Below are positions 8,848 through 17,581 of a DNA stretch of 64,000 nucleotides, piece by piece; the first letter of the stretch is position 1; each line of letters opens with the position of its first letter. Below the pieces are notes generated by a model, which was not told the origin of the DNA, made no database searches, and was given only the letters and a program-made list of their open reading frames with translations. This DNA comes from Deltaproteobacteria bacterium (GTDB lineage: Bacteria; Desulfobacterota; Desulfobacteria; Desulfobacterales; Desulfatirhabdiaceae), in contig JACRBZ010000011.1 in NCBI GenBank assembly GCA_016219185.1, forward strand, positions 1 to 64,000, given 5' to 3'. A program made the translations under genes and the position numbers.

Positions 8848-11800
8848 TCAGGCTGCTGCCCCGGCGCATAAAGCGGCCAGAATCTGTTTCTCCCGGAAAT
8901 GTTTCATGTCGATGGCCTGCTGCGGACAGGCTGCGGCGCAGACTCCGCATCCCTTGCAAAGGGCCGAGACATTTTCCGCGCGATACCCCTTGCCGATTAC
9001 TTTTTTCAGCCGGATCGCGCCAAAGGAGCAGGACGCCTCGCACAGACCGCAGCCGATGCATAAGGCTTCATCCACGACCGAGACAATGGGCGCGATATCG
9101 ATGGCTTCCTTGACCAGAAGCGCGGCCGCGCGGGAGGCGGCGGCCTGGCCCTGGGCCACGGATTCCTCGATCGGCTTGGGATAATGGGCCAGCCCGCAGA
9201 CAAAAACGCCGTCCGTGGAAAAATCAACGGGCCTCAGCTTGACATGGGCTTCCAGATAAAACCCGTCTTCATTGAGCGGCACCTTCAGCATCTGGGCGAT
9301 CTGTTTTTGCCCTTCGGTGGGGACAATGGCGGTGGCCAGATTCAGATAATCCACCGGAATCTGAAGGCGGCGATCCAGCACTGGATCCCGGACCGTGATC
9401 AGAAGCCCGCCGTCCGCATCGGCCGCCACCACGGGCTTATCCTCCACACAGTAGCGGATGAAGAGAACGCCCATCTCCCTTGCCTTTTGATACAGGGCCT
9501 CCCGCTGACCAAAGGTGCGGATGTCCCGGTAGAGAATCACCACTCGCAGATCCGGTTTTTGTTCTTTCAACTGGATGGCGCTTTGAACGGATGCCGTACA
9601 ACAGATTTTGGAGCAATAGGGTCTCTCCGGCTCCCGGGAACCCACGCATTGAATAAAGGCCACGCCATTGGCCAAGTCCAGCTTTTCCGGATGCTGCGCA
9701 AACAAATAATCCAACTCATGCCAGGTGGTAACCCGCTCGTTTTGCCCATAAAGATATTCACTGGTCTGAAGCGGCCGGCCGCCCGTGGCCAAAATCACCG
9801 CACCGTGCGCGATGGTACGCAGCCCCTGAGGGGTCTGAACTGTGGTTGAAAAATTGCCCATAAACCCGTCGATGGCGGTGATTTCCGCACCGGTCAGGGT
9901 ATGGATGGCCCCATGATTTTGAACCTTTTCGATCAGTTGGGTAAGATGCGGCTGAACGAGCTCTCCGTTCCAGGTCTGATGCACCTGCCGGGCATGACCG
10001 CCCAACTGGCCTTCCCGTTCGATCAGCCAGGTTTCAAATCCCTGATCCGCTAGGTTCAGGGCCGCGCTCATGCCAGCCACGCCGGCGCCAATGACCAGAG
10101 CCGCGGGATTTACAGGAATTTTCAGCGGATCGATGGCCTCCAGGAGCCCTGCCTTGGCCACGGCCATGCGAATCAGATCCTTGGCTTTCTGGGTGGCTGC
10201 CTCCGGATTTTTCTGATGGACCCAGGCGTTCTGGTCCCGGATATTGGCGAATTCAAAAAGATACGGATTCAACCCGGCCTCCTGGATGGTTTCCTGAAAC
10301 AGGGGCTCATGGGTACGCGGGGTGCAGGCGGCCACCACCACCCGGTTCAATCCATGCTCCTGTATGGCCTGACGAATGATCTGCTGGGTGTCCTGACTGC
10401 AGGTAAAAAGGTTGTTGGCTGCAAAAACCACATCGGGCAGGGTCTGCGCATAATCGCGAACCGAAGGCACATCCACCACGCCGGCGATATTGGTGCCGCA
10501 ATGACAAACAAAAACGCCGATCCGGGGAGCACTTCCCAGAACCGGCATCTCTTCGGGATAGGTTATTTGTAGGGTCAGGCTGTTTCTGGCCCGGGACAGG
10601 AGAGCCGCGGAAGCAGAGGATGCCGCAGAGGCTTCCATGACCGTTTGGGGGATATCTTTGGGACCGGCGAATGCGCCGCTGGCGAAAATACCGGGGCGGG
10701 AAGTTGCGACCGGGCTGAAACCACCGGTTACGGCAAACCCGTCCAAATCCAGATCCACACCGAGCTTCTCCGCCAGAAGACGGGTTTCTTTCGACATTTC
10801 CATCCCGATGGACAGCACCACCAGGTTGAAAATTTCCTCCCGAAGCTCGCCGGAATCCAGGAAACAGGTGATTTTAAGATCCTGATTGTCCGCAGGTTCG
10901 ATCGAATGCACCCTGGCCCGGACAAACCGGACACCTGCCTCTTCTCGGGCCCGGTTATAGGTCTGTTCAAAGCCCTTGCCATGCGTGCGCATATCCATAT
11001 AGAAAATGGCCGTATCCAGACCAGCGCCCGCATGTTCCTTGGCCACCAGCGCCTCTTTAATGGCGGCCATGCAGCAGATTCCGGAGCAATATCCATGCGC
11101 ATCCTCGCGGATATCCCGGGAACCGATGCACTGAAGCCAGGCGATCTTTTTGGGTTCCTGATGATCCGATGGCCGCACCAGATGGCCTTCAAACGGACCG
11201 GATGCACTCAGAATGCGTTCGAATTCCATGCTGGTGACCACATTGGGCAGCACCCCGTAGCCGTACCGGTCCACCCCGGCAGGGCTGTACGGGGCAAATC
11301 CCGGTGACAGGATGAGCGCTCCCACGTTAATGCGGTGCAGGGTTTCGGTTTGCTTAAAATCCACGGCATCGGCCGGGCAGAATTTTTCACAGGCCCGGCA
11401 TTTGCCTTTCTCAAAGTATATGCAGTGGGCCGCATCGATGGCATATTTCAGCGGCACGGCCTGCGGATAGGGCACATAAGCGGCTTTCCGCTCGCCCAAT
11501 CCCTGGTTGAATTCATTCTTGACCTTTCGAGGGCATTTTTCAGCGCACTTGCCGCAGGCAATGCACTTTTCCACATCGATGTACCGGGGACGTTCCCGCA
11601 CCGTAACCGTAAAATTTCCGGCGCTGCCTTCAATGGATTCCACTTCCGAAAGGGTCAGCAACCGAATGTTCCGATGCCGGCCCACCTCGACCAGCTTGGG
11701 GGAAAGAATGCACATGGAGCAGTCGTTGGTCGGAAAGGTTTTGTCGAGCGCACTCATCACGCCGCCGATGGCCGGCGTTTTTTCCACCAGATAAACGAAA

Positions 11801-11889
11801 AACCCGGCATTGGCCAGATCGATGGCGGACTGGATACCACCGATCCCGCCGCCGACAACCATCGCCGAGCCGATACCATTTTCTGTCAT
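8848..11889 (-). CDS. hdrA: long HdrA-like electron-bifurcating iron-sulfur flavoprotein (second copy)
   Basis: A 1013-residue paralogue of the HdrA at 5-8 kb with the same two-half architecture: VVGGGIGGIQSAIDLAN, TNDCSMC, CIACGKCAEKCP, an atypical motif around GKCRACEKFCP, CSGICCMAAIK, then VFVCHCGTNIAG, ALVIGAGVAGMSAALNLAD, and terminal CIGCGLCEASCSFG and CKGCGVCAAACP. It follows the HdrBC-like gene (109-base gap holding a hairpin) and precedes the MvhD-winged-helix gene. Two non-identical HdrA/MvhD modules in one operon suggest either a dimeric HdrA assembly or two bifurcating sites with different partners. Confidence 0.93.
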   Translation of the reverse strand: MTENGIGSAMVVGGGIGGIQSAIDLANAGFFVYLVEKTPAIGGVMSALDKTFPTNDCSMCILSPKLVEVGRHRNIRLLTLSEVESIEGSAGNFTVTVRERPRYIDVEKCIACGKCAEKCPRKVKNEFNQGLGERKAAYVPYPQAVPLKYAIDAAHCIYFEKGKCRACEKFCPADAVDFKQTETLHRINVGALILSPGFAPYSPAGVDRYGYGVLPNVVTSMEFERILSASGPFEGHLVRPSDHQEPKKIAWLQCIGSRDIREDAHGYCSGICCMAAIKEALVAKEHAGAGLDTAIFYMDMRTHGKGFEQTYNRAREEAGVRFVRARVHSIEPADNQDLKITCFLDSGELREEIFNLVVLSIGMEMSKETRLLAEKLGVDLDLDGFAVTGGFSPVATSRPGIFASGAFAGPKDIPQTVMEASAASSASAALLSRARNSLTLQITYPEEMPVLGSAPRIGVFVCHCGTNIAGVVDVPSVRDYAQTLPDVVFAANNLFTCSQDTQQIIRQAIQEHGLNRVVVAACTPRTHEPLFQETIQEAGLNPYLFEFANIRDQNAWVHQKNPEAATQKAKDLIRMAVAKAGLLEAIDPLKIPVNPAALVIGAGVAGMSAALNLADQGFETWLIEREGQLGGHARQVHQTWNGELVQPHLTQLIEKVQNHGAIHTLTGAEITAIDGFMGNFSTTVQTPQGLRTIAHGAVILATGGRPLQTSEYLYGQNERVTTWHELDYLFAQHPEKLDLANGVAFIQCVGSREPERPYCSKICCTASVQSAIQLKEQKPDLRVVILYRDIRTFGQREALYQKAREMGVLFIRYCVEDKPVVAADADGGLLITVRDPVLDRRLQIPVDYLNLATAIVPTEGQKQIAQMLKVPLNEDGFYLEAHVKLRPVDFSTDGVFVCGLAHYPKPIEESVAQGQAAASRAAALLVKEAIDIAPIVSVVDEALCIGCGLCEASCSFGAIRLKKVIGKGYRAENVSALCKGCGVCAAACPQQAIDMKHFREKQILAALCAGAAA

Positions 11890-11952
11890 GAGAGATCTCC
11901 TTATTTCACGGTAAACAATTATCTATCCTGGTTCCAAATTCGGTCGGCGCCG

Positions 11953-11982
11953 CCGAGTCCCAAGCTCCGGCTTGGGACTCGG
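11953..11982. repeat. palindromic repeat between hdr genes
   Basis: Perfect 13-bp inverted repeat CCGAGTCCCAAGC / GCTTGGGACTCGG with a 4-base loop, lying between the HdrBC-like gene and hdrA. A related element with the same TTCCCAAGCTCC-like core lies at 13373-13402. It may act as a partial terminator or mRNA-stabilising REP-like element, tuning the stoichiometry of the upstream and downstream genes. Confidence 0.6.
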
Positions 11983-11998
11983 CTTCAACCCGAGGGAC

Positions 11999-13306
11999 TC
12001 AATTCCCAGGAAGATTGACCTCCACCAGATCCGGCCCCAGATAGGTTCGTTCCGTCTCGGCCAGGATGCCCAGAGACAGGGCAATGATCGTCCAGAGATG
12101 CAGGGTCCGGTATTTCCCTCCGCCGAAATGCTCGCCCAGTTCGTGAATCTGGGCATGGCAGTTATGGCAGGGCGTGATGACATAAGGCGCCCCGGTTTCC
12201 ATGATCTGGGCATGTTTCAACCGTCCATAGTGAAAACGGGCATCTTTGTAGCCGTTCTGGAGAAATCCGCCGCCGCCGCCGCAACAGTAATTATTGGATT
12301 TGTTGGGATAGGTATCGATGAAATTTTCCTTGCCCACGCATGCGGTCGTGACAAATCTCAGATCGTCCGCCAGCGCGTCCCCCCACCCCTTCCGGATCTG
12401 ATTACAGGGATCCTGCACCGTGAATTTGATCTTAAGGTCTTTGTTCCAGTCGGAATTCACCTTAAGCTTGCCCTCGCGGATCCATTGGGCGTAATATTTC
12501 ACCATGGGTGCAATTTCGAGGTCGGTTTCAATTTTATGTTTTTTCTGCCCGGCATAGACCGAATACGTCGAATGGCCGCATTCGGTATTCAGATAGACCT
12601 TGCACCCCAGGCCCATGGCGGTCTGGAGCGTCGTATTGGTGATTTTTTTCCATCCCTCGTCATCGGCCAGAAACATGCAATAATTTTCCCCGCCCCATCC
12701 CGTGGTGCTGTATGTCCAATCCGCCCCGACCAGATGCAGGATTTTCCAGAGCGGCACCATTTCTTCGGGTTCGGTGACCGGCTCCCGGGAATTCTGGCTC
12801 AGGAAGAAATGCGCGCCCTGCTTATCGATCGGGGCCTGAAGGTCTTCCCATCCGGGCTGATCCGCCCGCACTTCTTCCAGCATGTCCTCAACCACAAACC
12901 GGAAATCCTCTTCCGGGGTGCCCATGGCGCTGCCGCTCGTGTTCCGGAGCGCCATGTCGCAGGACCCCAGAATGCCTTTGGGCCGCGTTTCCCTCGGCCA
13001 CAGTTTCCGGGCCTCAAAAACCAGGGCCGCGATATTGATCTTCATGGGGCAGGCGTACGTGCAGCGATAGCACATGGTGCACATCCACACCCAGGGGTGC
13101 CCGGTAATTTCATCGTCCAGACCCATGGCCGCCATCCGGAGAAATTTCCGCGGGTCCATGTTTTCAAGGCCCGTAGCCGGACACCCGGCGGAACAGGCCC
13201 CGCAGGTCAGACAGAGATGGAGATTTCCGTCCGGCACCATTTCGAGGACCTTGTCCAAAAAAATGCTTTTCTTCTCTTTATCGATTTTGATGATTCCCTC
13301 GGTCAT
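11999..13306 (-). CDS. HdrBC/HdrD-like iron-sulfur protein with CCG domain
   Basis: A 435-residue protein with two N-terminal [4Fe-4S] motifs (CLTCGACSAGCP at about 32-43 and CTMCYRCTYACP at about 76-87). Cys-rich CCG-type segments follow, including NNYCCGGGGGFLQNG and TPCHNCHAQIHELG. This is the HdrC plus HdrB (HdrD-like) fusion found in heterodisulfide reductase-like complexes. It is the first gene of the leftward operon, with a strong ribosome-binding site (AAAGGAGCAATC) before the ATG at 13306. With HdrA, MvhD, MetV and MetF it completes the subunits of a cytosolic bifurcating complex. The physiological disulfide or thiol partner (possibly DsrC or ferredoxin-linked) cannot be read from sequence. 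Confidence 0.88.
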   Translation of the reverse strand: MTEGIIKIDKEKKSIFLDKVLEMVPDGNLHLCLTCGACSAGCPATGLENMDPRKFLRMAAMGLDDEITGHPWVWMCTMCYRCTYACPMKINIAALVFEARKLWPRETRPKGILGSCDMALRNTSGSAMGTPEEDFRFVVEDMLEEVRADQPGWEDLQAPIDKQGAHFFLSQNSREPVTEPEEMVPLWKILHLVGADWTYSTTGWGGENYCMFLADDEGWKKITNTTLQTAMGLGCKVYLNTECGHSTYSVYAGQKKHKIETDLEIAPMVKYYAQWIREGKLKVNSDWNKDLKIKFTVQDPCNQIRKGWGDALADDLRFVTTACVGKENFIDTYPNKSNNYCCGGGGGFLQNGYKDARFHYGRLKHAQIMETGAPYVITPCHNCHAQIHELGEHFGGGKYRTLHLWTIIALSLGILAETERTYLGPDLVEVNLPGN

Positions 13307-13372
13307 GATTGCTCCTTTATTAAAAAGTTATAACTCCTCAGATGCTTTGATCGGCCATAATCCACGCTCTCG

Positions 13373-13402
13373 CTGGTTCCCAAGCTCCCGCCAGGGAACC
13401 AG
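13373..13402. repeat. palindromic repeat upstream of the hdr operon
   Basis: CTGGTTCCC at 13373-13381 pairs with GGGAACCAG at 13394-13402, around a loop starting AAGCTC. It shares the TTCCCAAGCTC core with the hairpin at 11953, so the two belong to one dispersed palindromic repeat family. Confidence 0.5.
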
Positions 13403-13420
13403 AGAAAGGGTCTTCCACCC

Positions 13421-13912
13421 TTATCCGTCAAGCCCCCGGCTAAACAGTCCGCTGAAAATTATCCGAAGATATCTTTCTTCGACCGGTTGAAGACATGTCT
13501 CGTCTTCAGCCTTAGCTTCCTGTCGTTTGCTGGAAGGCTTGTCCGCAGCCGGTTTTTGAACCAAAAATACCTTCCCCCGGGGCTTGTCCGCACGGGGTTG
13601 TAAAAATTTATTTTTCTCCAGCCAGAGATTACAGTCGTCATGAGTTCCGATATACGTCAAAAACAGGCATTCTCCGTCCAGAACGGTAATCAGCCTGTAA
13701 CCGCATCCGAGATCGTATTTGGTGCATTTTTTAATTCGATGTTCACCGCTTTTGGTCATCACCCCGATTTCAGCCGTAGATTCACATCCCTGAATCAACC
13801 GGTTGATGATCTCGTCCGCTTCCTTTGCGGCAATAGCCCCTTTTTTGCCCACCTTGCAAATGATCTCCAGTTGCTTGTCAAATCTGGGATCCCTGAACAC
13901 AGATCGAATCAA
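13421..13912 (-). CDS. RelE-like protein with C-terminal extension
   Basis: A 163-residue protein whose first ~100 residues look like a RelE/ParE-fold toxin: short basic helices, a central HRIKKCTKYDLGCGYRLIT strand region, and the typical YIGTHDDCNLWLEKN ending. A ~55-residue Lys/Pro-rich tail follows. The start is a TTG preceded by a strong AAGGAGG, which decides it. No antitoxin gene is visible on either side, so this may be an orphan or a housekeeping relative of plasmid-stabilisation toxins. Activity is not proven by any motif I can see. Confidence 0.6.
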   Translation of the reverse strand: MIRSVFRDPRFDKQLEIICKVGKKGAIAAKEADEIINRLIQGCESTAEIGVMTKSGEHRIKKCTKYDLGCGYRLITVLDGECLFLTYIGTHDDCNLWLEKNKFLQPRADKPRGKVFLVQKPAADKPSSKRQEAKAEDETCLQPVEERYLRIIFSGLFSRGLDG

Positions 13913-14663
13913 TTTTCCTCCTTGTTACCGGACAAGCACTACCAGGAAAGAATGAAAGCCTGACCTTTTCGGCCCAATACGGCGCAGAAGTGCCTCCAGC
14001 CTTTAAAAAGAGATCAACGGAGCCCTGCCGGAACGCAGGAAACACCCGTGGACAGATAGAAAAAATAAATCAGGAAGAAAGACAGGAAAGACGAAAGGAG
14101 GGTAAAAACAACGATTGGCTACGACTAACCAGAAACATAATCTTTCGGTCTTATCCTGCGCCCACCAACCCGGGTGGCGTTCTTCGAACTATCTCAGGTA
14201 AAGCCGAAAAATAGATACATGATAAAACCTTGAAAAATTCATTTTCAGAAGAAATCCGGCAGAGCGCTGTGGGCTTTGCCGTGAATACGACACTGTTTTT
14301 CACATTCCGGATCTCTGACGAAACAAAAAAATGACAGAATCCTCTAATCAAATTGTGAAAATCGGTTCAGAGTCCGAAACGGATGCAAAGTCCAATATAT
14401 CACATCATCCTGTTTGTCAATCCGATATTTAAAGCTATAACTATCATTGATAATTGATGGCATATTATAACTATAATGAATTTGACATATTCTGATTCAT
14501 CATGAGATATAATTTCGGACATACGAAACACCTCTTTTCAACTGCTCAGGCCATTACGGTGTGGGCGAATAACCCGGCTTATGCTGCTATCAAACGACAT
14601 TTCTTGAAAATGCTGTTGCACTGCGGTCGCAAGAGCCGTTCCCAGACAAATTGGAGAAACACG
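13913..14663. other. 750-base gap without a supported gene
   Basis: This stretch carries short open frames with poor coding character. A small stem (CCACC/GGTGG) is present around 14160-14175. The last ~200 bases (14390-14520) are AT-rich with TTGACA at 14482-14487 and TATAAT at 14508-14513, but the 20-base spacing is longer than usual. They may hold the promoter of the rhodanese gene. Confidence 0.4.
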
Positions 14664-15080
14664 ATGAAAAAAATGCTTTTTTTAAGTTTAGGCCTGCTTT
14701 TGTATTCGGTCAGTTCTGCCTCTGCAGAGAATTATGTCAAACCCGATCAATTCAAGCAGTGGATCGAGACTTCAAAACCCGTCCAGATCGTAGATATTCA
14801 GCCTTCCGAAGAATTCGAAAAACACCACTTTAAAAACACTATCCAGACAAATGCCTTTCCTGCCAAATCCGATGCTGAAAAAGAACGGCTCGATCGCATT
14901 CTGCCCGTCCTGCAAGCATCGAAAGATGATATCGTGATCGTGTGCCCCCGCGGCGGCGGCGGAGCCAAGAACACATACGAGCACCTGAAGACCAAGGGAA
15001 TTCCTGAAAGCCGGCTCTTCATTCTGGAAAAAGGCATAGAGGGATGGCCGTATAAAGAAATGTTCATTCAAGGAAAGTGA
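14664..15080 (+). CDS. exported rhodanese-like protein
   Basis: 138 residues from the ATG at 14664, chosen because TTGGAGAAAC sits just upstream and a signal peptide (MKKMLFLSLGLLLYSVSSASA) follows. The mature part is one rhodanese domain: VDIQPSEEFEKHHFKNTI, an active-site-like loop CPRGGGGA, and a C-terminal LEKGIEGWP. Single-domain periplasmic rhodaneses with this loop are common in Desulfobacterota and are thought to handle sulfane sulfur or redox chemistry. The loop differs from the classic CxGxxR form, so thiosulfate transferase activity is uncertain. Confidence 0.85.
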   Translation: MKKMLFLSLGLLLYSVSSASAENYVKPDQFKQWIETSKPVQIVDIQPSEEFEKHHFKNTIQTNAFPAKSDAEKERLDRILPVLQASKDDIVIVCPRGGGGAKNTYEHLKTKGIPESRLFILEKGIEGWPYKEMFIQGK

Positions 15081-15281
15081 CATCAATGTTTCAAGTGACA
15101 CAGTGAAGCTTTTTGAACCCTTGATATATTTCATAAACAGAAATTGACATCGTGTTCTGCCCGCTCCCAATTTTTTCACGGCAAATTATCACTACAAATC
15201 AATATGATGCTGTCCGGCTTGTGATCGACGATACAGGCCATATGGGGTTCAACAATCATTGCATTCAGAAAGGAGACTGTC

Positions 15282-15491
15282 ATGAAACCAGGAGCCAGAA
15301 ATCAATTAACGGGTAAGGTGACATCCATTAAAAGCGATGAGATCATGTCACTGGTCAAATTCTCTGTCGCGGTTCCAAAGGAAATGGCGTCGGTATTGAC
15401 CACGGAATCGGTCAAGGACATGGATTTAAAGATTGGAGATGAGGTGGAACTGGTAATCAAGGCCATTCACGTATTGCCCTTGAAGCGCTAA
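15282..15491 (+). CDS. Mop/TOBE molybdate-binding protein (molbindin)
   Basis: A 69-residue single TOBE/Mop domain, beginning SARNQLTGKV-like and ending VIKAIHVLPLKR, with the usual hydrophobic KFSVAVPKEM core. Such molbindins hexamerise and store or buffer molybdate. The gene stands alone with a good ribosome-binding site (AAAGGAGACTGTC) and a terminator just after it. Molybdoenzyme use is supported nearby by the Mo oxidoreductase at 30-32 kb. Confidence 0.88.
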   Translation: MKPGARNQLTGKVTSIKSDEIMSLVKFSVAVPKEMASVLTTESVKDMDLKIGDEVELVIKAIHVLPLKR

Positions 15492-15513
15492 CCGCCTGAT
15501 TGAAAACGCGATA

Positions 15514-15549
15514 GGCAGGTCCGAAAGCGCTTTTCGGGCCTGCCCTTTT
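15514..15549 (+). terminator. Rho-independent terminator after the Mop gene
   Basis: GGCAGGTCCGAAA pairs with TTTCGGGCCTGCC (one mismatch), followed by CTTTTC. It separates the Mop gene from the convergent gene ending at 15559 and could act on both strands. Confidence 0.75.
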
Positions 15550-15558
15550 CATCGGTGC

Positions 15559-16701
15559 CTAAAGCATGAGTTCAAAAAACGCCTCCAGCCTCACCCGCAA
15601 CTGCTCGGTATCGGATGTCGAATAGTCGGTTTCCAGATGCAAAAAAGGCAGACCGAGCTGATCGTGGACAAAGGCGCCGATGGTATGCGATTCGATGTTG
15701 TAGGTGTGACAGGCATGCCAGGTGAGATCCACCACCCCATCCACGCTGAACTCCCGAATCAGTTCGTCCAGGAGCGCCGTTCTCCCGTCATTTGGCGACA
15801 TCACCGAACATGGTATGGAAAGATAGCGCTTGGCGATCGCCAAAAGGGGATACTGATTCTCTTCCACAGGCTGGACTTTTTTGTATCCGCCGCAGTTTTC
15901 AAAGCACACCACATCTCCTCCGGATTCCTCGATCAGCCGGACGACTTTTTCAGAGCCAAGACCCACGGGAACGCCTGTCAAAAGGATTCTGGGACGGTTC
16001 TCTCCAGTTGGTGACCCTGTCTCCGGAGCGTCTTGGAGGATCTCCGCAACAATCACCTCCAGCACGTCGATACGGGCCTTACGGTCAGCAAAAAAACCGG
16101 TTTTGTGCTTGACGGTCAGCATTTCCATGCCGGAAATGGGAGAGGGCCGTTTTTTGGCCAGATCCATGAGCGCCTTGAATGCCCGGCGTTCCCGGTTCAT
16201 GAGACGAATTGCGGCAGTCAGCTTTTCATCAGTGATCCGGTTTCCGGTTTCTTTTTCGATAACTGTCTTCAGGCGCTTGACCTCGGTGAGCCAGAATGGA
16301 AGCGCCGTTTCAGAATCCTGGTTCTGGGGAAGCTGCATGACATGGACGGGTTTATATTGGCTCAGAAGCTCGAACATCTTCTTTTTACCGTCGCAGGTGG
16401 TATCCGCCACAATGATATCCGACAGCCGGAAAAACGGACAGGTGTCTGTTGCTGCAAACCCGTAGCTGCTTTTGATCAGCGGGCACAAATTTCTGGGGAG
16501 TACTTCTTCGGCTGCGGATATGGGATCATTCCGGGTTCCGCACAAGGGCAGCGTAATGGCGGCGGCGGCTTCCGCCAGTTCAACCGGAGAATACAGGCAG
16601 TAAAAACCGATGACACGGGTTCCTGTTTTCTTCGCCTCCTCAATATCCAGCAGATTCTGCTCGGAAATCTGCTGCAACTTATCCAGCGTTGCTGAATTCA
16701 T
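15559..16701 (-). CDS. 2-hydroxyacyl-CoA dehydratase-family double-cubane-type reductase
   Basis: About 380 residues from the ATG at 16701 (AGAGAGGAACGTGAT upstream). Family signs are YCLYSPVELAEAA near the N-terminus, Cys residues in the PLCGTRND, RNLCPLIKS and DTCPFF segments, VFAD-type VADTTCDGKKKMFE, and ENCGGYKK and LTWHACHTYNIES in the second half. This is the HgdB/BcrC/FldC-like family; single-gene members are double-cubane cluster proteins that perform low-potential two-electron reductions. No ATPase activator gene (HgdC-like) is adjacent. It lies 120 bases beyond the end of the SAO operon on the same strand and may or may not be co-transcribed. Substrate unknown. Confidence 0.85.
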   Translation of the reverse strand: MNSATLDKLQQISEQNLLDIEEAKKTGTRVIGFYCLYSPVELAEAAAAITLPLCGTRNDPISAAEEVLPRNLCPLIKSSYGFAATDTCPFFRLSDIIVADTTCDGKKKMFELLSQYKPVHVMQLPQNQDSETALPFWLTEVKRLKTVIEKETGNRITDEKLTAAIRLMNRERRAFKALMDLAKKRPSPISGMEMLTVKHKTGFFADRKARIDVLEVIVAEILQDAPETGSPTGENRPRILLTGVPVGLGSEKVVRLIEESGGDVVCFENCGGYKKVQPVEENQYPLLAIAKRYLSIPCSVMSPNDGRTALLDELIREFSVDGVVDLTWHACHTYNIESHTIGAFVHDQLGLPFLHLETDYSTSDTEQLRVRLEAFFELML

Positions 16702-16821
16702 ATCACGTTCCTCTCTGATCAAAAAAAATCAAAAGGGATGGCAAAGAAAAAAATTCAAGATCAAGGCGAGCAAATCCTGAGGATGAAGCTCAACGCAGAT
16801 ATTGGGCTTTTTACGAAGCCA

Positions 16822-17574
16822 TCAGTCATGCCGATCGGCGGTAAGGACATCGGTCAACTGGTTTTTGTATTCAAGGTAATACGGGTCCGTGCGAATCCTG
16901 GGCCTTTCCAGATCAATCCTCAGCTCCCGAACAATCTGGCCTTTTTGCGCTGACATCACCAGAACCCTGTCGCTCAAATAAATGGCCTCTTCAATATCAT
17001 GCGTCACCATGATCACCGTGGTCCGATTCTTCATCCAAAGCGCTTCCAGTTCTTCCTGAAGTATTTGCCGCATCTGGTGGTCCACGGCACCCAGGGGTTC
17101 ATCCATGAGCAGCACCTGGGGATCACCGGCAAGCGCCCGGATGACGGCCGTCCGCTGTTTCATGCCGCCGGATATCTGGCTGGGGTAAAGGTGTTCACTG
17201 CCTTCGAGTTGCGCCATTGAAAGGAGTTTTTGAAGGCGTTCGGCCTGGTCCGGACGCGGCATTTTCATCTGTTTCATCGGGAACAGAATGTTTTCCCGCA
17301 CCGTCATCCAGGGAAACAGCGCAAACTCCTGAAACACGAAACCTCGATCCGGGCCGGGCCTTGAAACGATGCTGCCATTCAATCGGATTTCTCCGGCCGT
17401 GGACTCCTGAAATCCGGCGATGAGGGTCAAAAGCGTACTTTTCCCGCACCCGGAAGGACCTACCAGGGATACGAACTGGCCGCTTTCAACCGCAAAAGAG
17501 ACATCCTTGAGAATGGTTTTTGAAGCGCCGTTATTTTGAAACGTCTTTCGAATATGCGTTACGGTTAAATTCAT
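16822..17574 (-). CDS. saoA: ABC transporter ATP-binding protein of the SAO-type operon
   Basis: 250 residues from the ATG at 17574, chosen for ACGGAGAA just upstream. Walker A GPSGCGKST, Q-loop FQEFALFPWMT, signature SGGMKQRTAV and Walker B LLMDEPLGAVD are all present. The sequence is closest to the SsuB/TauB class that energises uptake of sulfonates and similar organic anions. It starts 8 bases after the permease stop. As the last gene of the SaoT-E-C-L-SBP-B-P-A string it presumably powers import of the compound bound by the two exported binding proteins. The symbol is by context; the protein alone cannot be told from other SsuB-like ATPases. Confidence 0.88.
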   Translation of the reverse strand: MNLTVTHIRKTFQNNGASKTILKDVSFAVESGQFVSLVGPSGCGKSTLLTLIAGFQESTAGEIRLNGSIVSRPGPDRGFVFQEFALFPWMTVRENILFPMKQMKMPRPDQAERLQKLLSMAQLEGSEHLYPSQISGGMKQRTAVIRALAGDPQVLLMDEPLGAVDHQMRQILQEELEALWMKNRTTVIMVTHDIEEAIYLSDRVLVMSAQKGQIVRELRIDLERPRIRTDPYYLEYKNQLTDVLTADRHD

Positions 17575-17581
17575 TTCTCCG

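Noticed and set aside
14150-14220. Possible riboswitch (CCACC/GGTGG hairpin, GGTAAAGCC)
   Set aside because: Does not match cobalamin, c-di-GMP, Moco or other consensus structures I know, and no gene starts directly downstream.
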